A stretch of 64,000 nt of DNA. It comes from Pseudoips prasinana. Lineage: Eukaryota > Arthropoda > Insecta > Lepidoptera > Nolidae. The stretch is from positions 5,394,001 to 5,458,000 of the forward strand of contig OX621243.1 of NCBI GenBank assembly GCA_951640165.1. The letters run 5' to 3'. The position numbers and the translations under genes were made by a program. Below are positions 9,671 to 21,304 of the stretch, one piece after another. Position 1 is the first letter of the stretch. Each line of letters starts with the position of its first letter. Below the pieces are notes generated by a model that was given only the letters and a program-made list of their open reading frames with translations, was not told the origin of the DNA and made no database searches.

Positions 9671-10582
9671 CTGCATCATTACCACATCAACTAAAAATCC
9701 ATCTCCATTTTATTTGTTGAAAACAATAAATATTAAAATATCCCGGAAATTATTATGAAATACAAGGATAATGCCACATTCATACATAAAAGAATGGGTT
9801 TACATATTTTGCTACGAGCTCTCGAACTAGCTAGAAGCTTTCTAACATAGTGATTCAAAGAATGCAAAGTTTAATTGTGAATGAAAGTTAATAACATCAG
9901 ACGTTCCGCAAAAGGCCGTAGAGTGGAAACTCGGTACTTTATCTTATGAGACGGCGAGAGATGGATGCGGTATTCTAGAGCAATGAGATAAAATGTGGAT
10001 TCCGGTGGAACGTTTTATTGGTACAGGATAGGGTGAAAAATCAATTAAAGCATTCATATTCCAGTACACATCAACCTAGGAATGAATGCTACTTCCAAAA
10101 TTCTACATTTTTGCACGGTTTTTTTTTGTTTAACATTAGTTGTCATTCCTTTAGCTAACTCATTAAACAAATTTACGGCCCTTCTAATAAGTTTTTGCAT
10201 CTCCTAGCCAATAACCGCCCAGAGTCGAACCTCGACTCGACGCCACAGGGGGAGCCCTCCAGCACGGGTACTTAGTTTGTAGTTTAGTAGACGGCTGGAG
10301 CCCTCGCTCGCCTCTATAGTCCGGTGAAGCAGTGAAAGCCTCCTAGACTAACTGTGCCCTTCATTCGACCTTCCAATTGTAATTTTTCGTATTTAATAAA
10401 ATACTACAACAGCCCACGCTCGCGTCTACTATCGGGTAGCAGTATCAGCCTCTAAGGCTAAATGTAATTGTCCACAGCTGGACCAGAGTCTTACCCAAGA
10501 ATGGGGGGTATGCCGTAATTGCCACGCTTGGCATTGGCGTTGTGGGTTGATCATCGCATCTGGTAGGTTCTCTTGAGGCTCG
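9671..10582. other. No recognisable gene; GC-richer patch
   Basis: Sequence at 10210-10560 is GC-richer. Near 10490-10550 it contains a small piece of the RTE 3' family ('TAATTGCCACGCTTGGCA' is shared in form with 30612 and 33750). Nothing else is assigned. Confidence 0.35.
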
Positions 10583-11060
10583 TTTTTTTTCACGTAGACC
10601 TCAAAAAAGCGCTTGTAAAATTCAGAACATGAATAATGATTGCAGTAAGTATTACAAATTGACTATATATTAATTCTAGGTACAAGTAGTTTATTAGATC
10701 GTGACTTATATTTGATCATACGGAATTATAGTCATAGCCATGGTTTAGTCAAATGGCAAATTTCTTGAATTTATTGTCAAAAGGGTTATTCAAGTCTATA
10801 CATATTTATAGTTTGTTTGTCAGAATGATTCTGTCTATTTTGAGTTAAGAATTCAACATCATTATTATTGTGACGGACTTTGTGAGCATTGCGACAGTCG
10901 CGCTTTTAAGCTACTACCGGTTCCAATGCGGCCCAACTGAGAAGACTCAGCGAAACAAACTCAGCGGGTTCACTACCGGTTTCAACACAGCTCAGTTGAA
11001 ATGGTCCAGCAAATCATACTCAAGTGGGCATGTACACTGGATTTGGTCAACAAGCGAACA
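10583..11060 (-). mobile_element. LINE-K 3' end
   Basis: Polarity is minus: on that strand the block ends 'GTCTACGTGAAAAAAAAC', a poly-A-like terminus. It aligns with 29200-29557 over the outer parts ('CAAAAAAGCGCTTGTAAA' on the plus strand, and the GTCGCGCTTTTAAGCTAC stretch near 10900). No intact ORF remains. Confidence 0.6.
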
Positions 11061-11109
11061 TAATATCTGCTCGATCGTTGTCTGCATGTGTGTTATTTTA
11101 ATTATATAA

Positions 11110-11392
11110 TAATAAAAATATCTAGGGACAATGGCACACAGATCATCCTAGCCCCAAACTAAGCAAAGCTTGTACCAGGCGACGATATACATACTTAAAA
11201 AGATAGTTAAATACTTATTTAAGTATTTGTTTCTGAGTCATGCATGTTTCCTCTTGTATTTACAAGAGGAAACATCCATGACTCAGAAACAAATATTCGT
11301 GCTCATCACACAAATATTTGCAGTTACCGGGATTCGAAACCAGGACCACCAGCTTCGTAGGCAGGAGCACTAACAACTATGCTACGGTGACC
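11110..11392 (-). repeat. SINE-A with an internal inverted duplication
   Basis: On the minus strand it has box A 'TAGCATAGTTGTTAGTG', box B 'GGTTTCGAATCCCGG', the SINE-A body and an ATT-rich tail. Unlike the other copies, the stretch 11261-11295 is repeated in inverted orientation at 11224-11258 with a 2-base loop, so this copy contains a long hairpin. Confidence 0.8.
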
Positions 11393-13282
11393 GTCAAATT
11401 ATATTTTGAAAGTGAGTCAAAAACAGAACCAATAGCTAATTTCGCCAAATTCTCTATAAAGTAAAATTATCATCCAATATTTGTTGTTCATGCACCAAGT
11501 TTCACATTTCCCATCCAATCATAAATCAATTACCTATCTCCAAACCTGATATAGAGCCACAAGAAAACTAGTACATCCACCTCATCCACGAACCAAACGC
11601 AGTTCCAAGTACCTGATAATGGAAACTAAGCCGAGTATTTACTCAGCAAAAAACATTTCAGTTCAATGGATGACAGCAGCCACTTACTGACACATTTCGA
11701 GCGTAGCTGCTGTAGTATAGTGGGAACGAAGTTTTTATACAACCTTTTGCTGTATAAGAGCATTTTAGGTCTGTTTAACGCTCTATAAATACCTATATGT
11801 TAAGACTTTTGATAAGAGCCACAAATGTAATATTTTACGGAATAAATGAATTTGAATCTTGAAAGCCTGGCCTGTTGGTCTAGTGGACTCTAAAATAAAA
11901 TTCATTATTTCATTATCATTATTTCATTATATTAATTACTTTTAATATAATTTAGAGTATTCAGTTTTCACGTCATTAAAAAAAGGTCGAGAAAATATTC
12001 AATTTATTTGGATGTATATGTACACCCATATTACTAAGTACTATTAAATTATTACTACCAACTAATATAAAAATAAACGGGTATATAGTGTAGTTATCGA
12101 TTATCAATAACATTATAATAATATTGTAAGAGTATAATTTCGATAAATTGATTGTAACTGTCTGATAATTATTTATGCATAATTTGAAGACATAATTCAT
12201 ATTTCATATTTAAAAACTTTATGATATGTCAGATTACGTGTAGAACGATCTTAAAGCGACAGTTTATTATTATATTATTACGAAATCAAGTTTAAAATTA
12301 AAATGCCTCAGTAAAATATTGCAATACAAACGAAATAATTTAAAAAATAAATGTCATTGTTTATGGTGGTAATATTGATAGAATGACGTTTATTAAAAAA
12401 GTACGATTTCCTTGCAATTTATGAAACTACACAACCTATTACCGACATCACAGAAGCAAACGCCGATATTTTTTTCTACGTTTATTAAGCTTCGGCTCAT
12501 CATTGAGTCCTTGAGTGACATGTCATTGGACAACAAATAACTTAGATGTCCTTATACGTCACTAACTGAAGTCAATTGCTTTGAACAATGCGTACCTTCA
12601 CATGATAGATAGTCTGACATTATAGATTATTGCTCTATTATAGAACGGTGAAAATTGGCCTATAAAGAAGTCATCAATAAGCATAGGTAATTCTCTGCAG
12701 AAACTTTATTTTTTCATTTTCAATTACGTCTGAGATAAACATTTCGTATTTTTTACACTTATATACTTGGATAAACAAAATTAGTGATCGAAATTTTCGG
12801 AAAATTCCTTACTGATATAAATAATAAAAGTTTTGTTTTTACAAGAGGTAAGAGTTCTGAACAAAGTAAAGAATATTTTATTTTGTTGTAAATATAACGT
12901 ACCTAGTTAATGTCATGTTCAATTTATGAAATCCTGCAAAATTTTGGGCTCTTTTCTTTTTTAACTATTATAAAATTATAACTAATATGAAAGTTATAAT
13001 ATACTGTCGCATAGTCACAATTTATGTTATCTTAATAAAAACTATAAAATTTAAAAATTACGTTGTTCATAAAATTTAGAGTTCTACTTTTCTATCCACA
13101 AATGTAAACAAAATTTATTCGAGTCCATTCCGAAAGCATTCTCCATTGCATAAAAAAATATTCAATATCGGTTTAGGAATAACGGAGAAATCGCGTAACA
13201 TACCTATAAATATATTCACATTGATAACCTCTTTCTTTTAAAGTCGCGTTGCATGTCCCAGCGATCTCAATATCTCTCTCTC
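11393..13282. other. Long AT-rich stretch without recognised feature
   Basis: No ORF of interest and no repeat recognised apart from simple 'TTTCATTA' reiterations near 11895-11935. Confidence 0.45.
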
Positions 13283-13425
13283 GTGTAGCGGAGCGATAAA
13301 GCCAGTCGCTTCACTACTCCGTGTCCCGCGTTCGATTCCCGCACAGGACAACTATCTGTAAGGCCCATGAATAGTTGTTCTTAGTCTGAGTGTCCTTGGT
13401 GCCCATCAATTGTAAGATTGTAAAG
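13283..13425 (+). repeat. SINE-C copy
   Basis: tRNA-like head with 'TGTAGCGGAGCGATAAAGCC' and box-B-like 'GCGTTCGATTCCCGC', followed by the family's 'CCATGAATAGTTGTTC' body and 'TAGTCTGAGTGT'. Confidence 0.7.
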
Positions 13426-13439
13426 TATCCCGTGACATT

Positions 13440-13735
13440 CTTTCAAGCACAAGTATGCGCGAAAATACATGAGCACTTTCTATTCCATCACTCTTATGAT
13501 GCAATGGGACGACTAGCGACACGACGGCAAAGAGATCATGTACAGAACCAACGGCTTTACGTGCCCTCCGAGGCACGGGGGTATAATACCACCAACTCCC
13601 AGACTTCGGGCTGATATTGAGAAAATTTGCTTTACGGAAAAATCCCTAAATCACTTTTTGGCCCGACCCGGGATTTGAACCCAGGACCTCAATATCTGCG
13701 GGTGAACACTCTACAGCTAGACCATCACTATATGG
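13440..13735 (-). repeat. SINE-G copy
   Basis: On the minus strand the head begins near 13735, with box-B 'GGGTTCAAATCCCGGGTCGG' at about 13664-13684, and the body runs to the 'TAGTCGTCCCATTG' region near 13505. It matches 49211-49560. Confidence 0.7.
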
Positions 13736-14205
13736 TGCGTAATCATAATACAATAAATTCAATTTTCAATAAAAATTTAATACATGAGAAGAAACACCAT
13801 CGTAGAATACTAAAACACGGCTCTAAAATATACCTGCTTGAATCTATTTAAATAAATACATCCACAAAAAGCTACATAGCACCTTGCTACCGTTCTTACT
13901 CGAAAAATGCTTCGGCATCGCCACTAATGGGATATTTCTGTTTTACAACTCTGACATCATAAATGTATAAAAGATGGGTTATATTCCACCCCGCCCGGAA
14001 AAAAAATCAACCCTTTTGTCTATGGAGCGCGCATTAACACGTCGCTTGGGTAATTGCCGACACAGGAGTTTTTTTGACGCTCCATATAAATATGAAGTTC
14101 GTAAGTTTTATATTTTTATATCGGTATAGAAAATAAAATAATAATTGTGGTCGTGGATGAGATGTAACTAAGCGGCTGCAGCATATGCATATAATATATA
14201 ATGTA
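13736..14205. other. No recognisable feature
   Basis: No supported gene or shared repeat. Confidence 0.4.
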
Positions 14206-14340
14206 CAGACGCCAGCACATCCAGCTACCACAAACTGTCAAAGTATTTTATAGATTTTCTACTTTATCACACAAGTAATAAGGTTCACTTTCAATTGGGG
14301 AAATTTGACAGATTAGGGTAGCTTGATGTGCTGGCGTCTG
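14206..14340 (+). mobile_element. MITE-D, complete 135-bp copy
   Basis: Same termini and centre as 8151-8285, same length and orientation, with TA on both sides (14204-14205 and 14341-14342). Confidence 0.85.
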
Positions 14341-14621
14341 TACACAAACAGCACTCTCACGTCTCTTTTCCCTCAGTCTTATAATTGTATAGTATAAGGT
14401 GGATAATTTAGCAAGACAGGTAAAAGATCGGCTGCAAGATCGATGAGTGCTTAAAGGGGGTGTACCACTATCAGCTTCTCTCTGGGCTAGTGCCAAGAGA
14501 TTTATCTGCAGAAAAAGAAATATAACACTTTGTGGCCCTACCCAGTATGCAAACCGAGGACCTGGACCATTTTCATTGTTTACAGTGGTGTTTATTTATT
14601 TGCAGAAAAAAAAACAATACT

Positions 14622-14638
14622 CCTAACCTAACCTAACC
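14622..14638. repeat. Short telomere-like CCTAA run
   Basis: Three perfect CCTAA units (complement TTAGG, the common insect telomere repeat) plus CC. Further broken CCTAA-like units follow to about 14672. Confidence 0.5.
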
Positions 14639-14672
14639 ACCCTCCTCCACCACCCTAACCTAACATAACCTC

Positions 14673-15580
14673 AAAATTTGCAGTTGTGTTCGCTATTGCC
14701 ATTACACCCGAGAGGCAATTAAAAAAATATAATATATAAAGTGAAACGTTTACCTAAATTTAATTTGGCGAAGAATTCAAAACGATTGAGTTAACATTAA
14801 AAAGTTTTGTAAAGAGTTTCCTCATCTTTGAATATTTTATCTAATCTGTGTTCACTGTTCATTTTACAATAAAAATATTTATCGACTTATCACAGTTAAA
14901 TTCCTAGGCGTAAGCCCGAAGGCAGAATAATCATTTTGAAGGCAACGTCAAAAAAAGACAGGTACAAAATGCCGTATAGCCAACTCCATGACGAATACAT
15001 ATCAGGAAAAAAAAGAAGGACCGCCATTTTAAAAGCGCGCGAAATTGTATCAAGATGATGCAGTCGCTTTTCGAATTTCAAATTGGTTTCTGCTTTGTAT
15101 AGTAAAACGGTTCTTCAAGCTTGAAATTACAATGAAAATACACCATTTAGATACCTTATAGAAATAAATTGGCGATTTAGGTAACAGATTTAGGATAACA
15201 CCGTCAGAATCGATTGCAACAGATTAAAACCAGCAAGTTCGGCCAGTCACTTTGACCTAGATGCATTCAGTTATAAATAAAAAGTTATTTATATTGTCTA
15301 TTGTTAGTTGATAGTAAAGTATTTGATTGATGTCCTGTATATAAATTCGATAGGTATTATTCCGCTATACAATCCTAAATGGAGTTTGTTACAGTATATT
15401 TAATTTAGTAATCAGGCCGCACATAATTTACTATCATCAATTTCTAAAGGATTAGAAGAAGTAAACTTTGGAATGAGTCATATATACCTACCTAGTCAGG
15501 TCATATATCTGTCCCCAACACTTAAATAACTAAATTTTATCACTTTTAATGTTTATATATTTATGAGAACCATATTTTCA
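14673..15580. other. No recognisable feature
   Basis: No gene or shared repeat seen. Confidence 0.4.
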
Positions 15581-15812
15581 TAGCAAGATGCTCTCATCGA
15601 TCCGTAATTGACTGGCAAGGTTAAGCAACTAGGCTCGCGGTCAGTACATAGATAGCTTAATTTTGGAACTTCTCCGTGCTTTGGAGGACACGTTAATCTG
15701 CCGGTTGTAGCCATTAGGCAAAGTCGTTAAGCCATGTGAGGCCTAATGGGCGGCGTGAACAATTGTAACACTAGGGTAACCACTGCCCATAGGATACCTA
15801 AGTAAGTATGAG
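15581..15812 (+). repeat. 5S-SINE copy
   Basis: Contains GGTTAAGCAACTAGGCTCGC and GGTCAGTACATAGAT, which resemble the internal promoter part of 5S rRNA, then 'CACGTTAATCTGCCGG', 'GTCGTTAAGCCATGTGAGG' and the tail AAGTAAGTA. Part of the box-C-like block is eroded (GATAGCTTA). Confidence 0.7.
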
Positions 15813-15910
15813 AACCGAAGTAATGGCTAGATAAGTTGGTAGATGGGATGGTTGATTTCTGGACTAAGCCTTTTGAGTTGGCCATTTCGTGTGTGTGTGT
15901 GTGAGTGTGA

Positions 15911-16963
15911 CCTTATTTGGCTATAAGACTCCATGACTGGTTCTCGTCTTATCTTCTAGACAGGTCTCAGGCAGTAGTGTTGAGTGGCTATACTTCATCG
16001 TGGGTTAGAATTCCTTCTGGCGTCCCTCAGGGTTCTTTGTTAGGTCCCCTACTTTTCGTTATTTTTATCAACGACGTTGGCCCCTGTTTCATACATTCCA
16101 ATTTTTTGTTATTTGCCGATGACATGAAAATATTCCGTACAGTTAATTGTGTTCAAGATGCCAAATTAATGCAGGAGGACCTCCAACGTCTTGATTTATA
16201 TTGTCGTTATAATAAACTAGATTTAAATGCTTCTAAATGTTTCGCAATGAGTTTCACACGTAAGCGTCTAGTTTATGTATTTGATTATGCAATCAAAAAT
16301 CATAATTTAGAAAGGAGGACTGTTTCAAGAGATTTGGGTGTAGTGCATGATAGTAAGCTTTTATTTGATCAGCACGTTAGCGAGTCAGTCAACAAAGCCT
16401 TTAGGGCTTTAGGTTTCCTGATTCGCTGTTCAAGTGACTTCAAAAATATGAAAACCATTAAAGTACTATATTGCTCCTATGTGAGAAGTCACTTGGAATA
16501 CGCTTCACAGATTTGGAATCCGCGCTATTCTTGCTACTCCAATGAGATCGAGATGATTCAAAGAAAATTTATCCGTTACTTAGGTTTTAAATTCAAATTA
16601 GACCACCTAGCCGATATCACCTATGAGCAGCGCTGTGTCAAACTGCATATTCTACCATTGCATGTAAGACGAAACATTTCTGACATAACTTTTCTTCTCA
16701 ATATTGCCCAGGGTGATATCGACTGTCCCGAACTTCTTTCTAAAATCAAGTTGTCAATACCTGTAAGAAATTTACGTAAAAATCTCTTGTTAAACTGTCC
16801 TCCATGCCACACCAATTTTAGAGTCAACAGCTTTCTGCCTAGAGTATTCAATGAATTTAACAAGTTAAATGATGACAGTCGTTTTGATTTTATTGATCTG
16901 TTTACTACTAGCAAAAATTCTACAAGATCCAAATTAACTAGATATTTCATTGATAATGTATAA
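15911..16963 (+). pseudogene. Reverse transcriptase, C-terminal half (jockey/CR1-like)
   Basis: About 350 codons remain open to a stop at 16963. An upstream in-frame stop at 15908 and the absence of an ATG (the first candidate is TTG at 15917) mark this as a truncated remnant, not a start. Counting from 15917: WFSSYLLDRSQAV at about 8-20, the SGVPQGSLLGPLLF motif at 34-47, INDV at 51-54 and the catalytic FADD at 66-69. A thumb and C-terminal region follows with YVRSHLEYASQIWNP near 190. Motif A with its aspartate and everything upstream is absent, so the product could not be an active polymerase. No internal stop has accumulated, which suggests a fairly recent insertion. Confidence 0.85.
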
Positions 16964-17167
16964 ATCTATGTATAGCACTATTGGCTCAATCTTTTAAAAC
17001 CATTTGTAGAATTGTCATTACTGTAATTAATTAAGTAGACCGGAGATGCATCCATTTAGTTAACTAGTTGTGGAAGCTTGTTATTGGCATTTACTTACCA
17101 AAATTTGTAACCAATTGTATGTAGCTGTTAGCTTCCCTAATAAAATAAAATAAAATAAAAATAATAA
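15911..17167 (+). mobile_element. 5'-truncated non-LTR retrotransposon
   Basis: The element begins abruptly inside the reverse transcriptase, just after a GT-rich run. It has about 175 bp of 3' UTR after the stop and ends in a (TAAAA)n-type tail at 17139-17167. Endonuclease, ORF1 and the first half of the RT are missing, the usual result of incomplete reverse transcription. Jockey/CR1-type relationship is by eye only. Confidence 0.8.
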
Positions 17168-18814
17168 CCATTTTAGCTCTATCTAGAAGTCCATATAACC
17201 TATAAACAAAATGCGTGCGCGTAATTATTATCTAACAGCATTGTTGAATCTAGTAATTCCGGAGTATTAAAATCAACAGGAAGCCCGCTCCAAAGTATTT
17301 TCAAGGCTGTTCCTTAGAATTACTTCAAAAATAAGCTCAGTCAGTACAAAAACCATTCTGTACCCACACAAAGAAATATATAGAACTGATCATTACGTTA
17401 AGCCCTCAAGCACAAAACCCTGACCAAAATTATTACACACACACAAGCCCACACACTTTCATACATACCAGTCAAAACACCATCCGTCACACATCCAAAA
17501 CAAAAATGTTCTAACTTGACGATTTTATAATAATACAAAAGGGGAATCTACGCCATAACTAAAAAAAAACTTTATTCCTCTATTCGTCTGGCCCTACGCC
17601 CATCTCCGTACTTTTATTACGGTCTGCTGTACCGCCTTTATATGATATTGTATCTTATTATGACGGCAGTAAAGTTGATTTTTATTTAATGTTGATGTGG
17701 TACACTGAAGGAGTAATCTCTGAGCTTCATCAATTATCTTCAGTCCGAGTTAATTACTTTTATAGAGCGGCCGAGGATTTTTTTAGGATTCCGTAGTTGA
17801 TAGGTTATCTATGCGTGGGCTAGTGCCAATGTTTAAGGTGTTCAGATATAAAATTGTAATTGAGATCGCACTTAAGTTCACAATCTCACTCTATCAAATG
17901 AAAAGTGTAGTACGGTCCCAAACCGTATGTTTTCTTAATAAATGATAAAAATGATTTACATTATATAATATTTATTTCTCCGTATTATTGATTTCAAAGT
18001 CAGACAATCCCAGTAACATACATATTTGAAGTTACTATTGAAGTCAAATAACAATAAAAATGAGACAAAACTGCGATTGATTCGCTCTGAAAAACCAAAA
18101 TTAATTAAATAATAATTATAGTAAAGTATCCCTTTTTTAACTAACATTTTAACGAGTTTTTGGCATAATTTTAAATTACATGGCATTTACAGAGATCCCG
18201 GAAGGTTTTACCACTTCACCAGACATCAGAAGCGAGTAAGGGCTCAAAAAGCCTAGTAACTCAACTTTAAGTGGTTATTGACAAGAAGAAGCATGGAGGT
18301 TTAGGCAAAACAAAAATGAGATTTATAAAAAAGTTTTGTAAAATATATAAAGAGTTGCTTTATTTAAAAAAAATACTTCTCAAATAAATCCCCAGGGACT
18401 TTACGATTCAAATAGATATTGACTAAATCCCGACCAAAACTACATAATAGTATACGGAACCAGAACAAATTAATCCATATTCAAGGCTTATTATACTTGA
18501 TAGGAAAACAGGGCTGCCGTGGCGTCCCATACATGGATCCAGTTTGAGTCCAGACACTTCTCAGAAAATCTAAGTTATTCAAAATTACCTATTGTATCTT
18601 TTTTAAAGCTTTTATAGTCAATATCAGACGGAATTTTTAGTATCGATAAGCACCATTTGCTTTGAATTAAACGTAATTGATTTTGTTCGAATATTGGGTA
18701 GGTACCTGCATGATTTAAGAGCCTCTTAGTTATATTAAAAAATGATACGACTTCTTTCTTGAGAATTATGTCTGTCAATTCATGTACACCCTGCATAAGA
18801 GAAGGGTTACTGTA
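17168..18814. other. No recognisable gene
   Basis: AT-rich. A short stretch near 18505-18560 looks like an eroded tRNA-like head but is too weak to call. Confidence 0.4.
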
Positions 18815-18949
18815 CAGACGCCAGCAAATCAAGCTACTCCAATCTGTCAAATTTCCCCAATTGAAAGTGAACCTTATGCTTCTGTGATAAAATTGAAAAT
18901 CTATAAAAGAAATTTGACAGATTGGAGTAGCTGGATGTGCTGGCGTCTG
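18815..18949 (-). mobile_element. MITE-D, complete 135-bp copy, inverted
   Basis: Same length as the others. The centre reads CCCCAATTGAAAGTG, so it is inserted in the opposite direction. TA flanks at 18813-18814 and 18950-18951. Confidence 0.85.
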
Positions 18950-19189
18950 TACATTTCGAATGTCTCTGAAGTTTCGTAGATTTCAAGCAAATTAACGAAT
19001 TTTAATGCTTCAGCTAAAACGAATTAAGTCGGCGTGATTATTAGCCATGTTTCATTACAGTCCATTCAACCATTTAATAATTGAAAGTTATTTTTATAGT
19101 CAATGTCTTGAAAATTTAGATATAAGTTTTTTTTATTAAGGCAAAGCCCGCTAGAAAAATGAATCTCTATATTACGGAGGACTTTATAA

Positions 19190-19330
19190 TATATAATTCA
19201 CGGACACAGAATACACACAGACTCAGATCGACTATACTGGGTCTGGTATACTTGGGTCACACAAATAGTGGTACTACATGATTATCGAAACCCGAAACAC
19301 GAAAGTGCTACTAGTCCAGAGAGCAGGTTA
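19190..19330 (-). repeat. SINE-C copy, diverged
   Basis: On the minus strand a box-B-like 'GGGTTTCGATAATCATG' core follows 'CACTTTCGTGTTTC'. The body keeps the 'TAGTCGATCTGAGTCTGTG' form of the family centre. Confidence 0.45.
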
Positions 19331-20239
19331 GTCTTTTGCTATCAAAAAAGCTTGTGCCAAATAGTCCTTTATTCAACTTTTACAAATGTTACAAATACAT
19401 GTTATTCATATAAATGTATTTTTACAATAAAATATAAATGTTAAAAGTCATGAATAAAATTACTAATTACTTTTTAAATATCAAAACTAATACGAGACTA
19501 TTCTAATAGCGAAATAAAAAGCAGCAACATTAGAAAAAGCTTTCAGATATAAACTTTATACGTGCAATTTTGCGCTATATCAACAATCGTTGAACATAAT
19601 GTTTATACCTTTACAACGTTTAATGATGGCTGGGGCTAATTATTACTAATAAATACTCATTTACAATGTACACTGAGAATCCAGAATGTTCACTATTTGA
19701 TTTATAAAGTAGCCAACAGATTATTATCTGTGGGTAATTTATACCTTTTTATTACAATGTTTAGTTCAGAGTACGTCAATTTTCGCAATTTACTGGGGAT
19801 TTATCGAAATTAATACCGATTTTTATTAGCAAACAAATAAGCGGACTCATATACCAAATACGTAGTTAGCCCGTTGGACATAATTTTTAAAAATTTATTT
19901 ATTAACCATTTATATCCATTACATTACAAAAGTTGTTTCCTGTGTATATAAATGTTGTTTCCTGTGTATATATTTGTTGTATAAGTATGTAAATGTTTTA
20001 CAGTTTATAGTTACAACGCTGGCACTAACAAAATAAGTTCTTTAAGTCGAGTTCACCTCTATAAAACACTACGGACGGACACATAGCAATTCCTGATTCA
20101 TTCTATTTAGGCGTGCTGATTTGTTGACTTTTATAATATATGTTTAAGAATATAAATTGAGAAATCGTGGTGTCACCTCAATGGATTAGCTAATTTAAAA
20201 ACTGACCAGCGGACACAATCACCAAATTACCTTTTTTAA
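19331..20239. other. No recognisable feature
   Basis: AT-rich. A small direct repeat, 'TGTTTCCTGTGTATATA', occurs twice at about 19933-19971. Confidence 0.4.
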
Positions 20240-20505
20240 AATAAATGTCCCAAGAATATACATTGCAATCTAGCCCAAACTAAGCATAACTTGTACTATA
20301 GATACAAGGCAATGGATATAAATACATATTTACTTTTTTGTAAATATATACAAACTATACCGACAAAACACCCTGACTACGACAAGAAGAGTTGTTATAT
20401 TTTATTATTGTTGTAGTAATATTTGACTTGTGCGAGAATTGAACCCGCGACCTTTGATCGGAAAGCAGGTTCACTATCAACTGAGTCACGGAGGTTTAAT
20501 TAATA
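20240..20505 (-). repeat. SINE-B-like, diverged
   Basis: On the minus strand the head has box-B 'GCGGGTTCAATTCTCGC' and box-A-like 'GACTCAGTTGATAGTG'. The 3' module near 20260-20300 keeps 'AGTACAAGTTATGCTTAG'. Confidence 0.55.
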
Positions 20506-20585
20506 AGAGAGAAATCACATTATATAATAGTAGTTCTTCTCTTTTTGATTATAGATCCAAAATAATTTAATAATGTTAAAGAATT

Positions 20586-20840
20586 GCCAAACTGAAGTGG
20601 CAGTGGGTGAGGCACATAGCTCATAGAACCAACAGCCGTTGGGGCAGAAAGGTTCTCGATTGGCGACCACGAATCGGAACACGCAGCGTGGGCAGGCCCC
20701 TTACAAGGTGAACCGATGATCTTGCCAGGTTCGCGGAAAACCGCTAGATGCGGGTAGCACAAGACCGGCCATTGTGGAGAGGGGGAGGCCATTGTCCAGC
20801 AGTGGACGTCTTTCGGCTGATATGATGATGATGAAATAGT
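20586..20840 (+). pseudogene. RTE-type LINE, C-terminal coding fragment and 3' tail
   Basis: In frame from 20589 it reads AKLKWQWVRHIAHRT, then RWGRKVLDWRPRIGTRSVGR, then a TDDLARFAENR-type stretch and AQDRPLWR. Two in-frame stops interrupt it. This K-W-Q-W-x-x-H-I-A / WRP / GRP / DDL pattern is the conserved C-terminal end of insect RTE-like LINEs. It ends in (ATG)n at about 20822-20836. No RT domain is left. Related 3' ends occur at 30590, 33660, 36955 and 57826. Confidence 0.75.
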
Positions 20841-21304
20841 CTTAAAAGACTCGTACGCAACGTCCTTCGAAAAAAGTTATACAAACTTTTTTTAAAGAAA
20901 GAAGCAACAGAAATACCTGTGTCTATGTCGAGGTGAAAGAAAAATGTATTGTAAGGTATTTTGTTCTAATCCATGCGAGATAAACCTGCACAGCGCAGGC
21001 TACAGTATCTAGTTACAAAATTCCTTAGCTTACAAGGTTGTACTCTAAACTAACTGTTAATTAACTTTAGCTGTAATAACTTAACTATGACACATCATAA
21101 CAATTTACGCTAGCATGAAACACGAGAATTGGCAAACTGCGTGATCACATGCGATTCCCGCATATCATATTATCACTAGTTCCATCCTCCCACTATGCTC
21201 ACGGATAGTTAAATAACTCATGTTTTATCGTAGATAGGGTAACAATAATTATATTTTATTATTTTTAGTAAATTTCCTATGACCAATAGTCATAAGTTGA
21301 AATA
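20841..21304. other. No recognisable feature
   Basis: Spacer between the RTE remnant and the Tc1 element. Confidence 0.4.

Noticed and set aside
10870..11109. 79-codon ORF as a gene
   Set aside because: It lies in LINE-K sequence repeated at 29470 and 2205, on the strand opposite to the element.
16621..16950. 109-codon minus-strand ORF
   Set aside because: It is the antisense shadow of the reverse transcriptase fragment.
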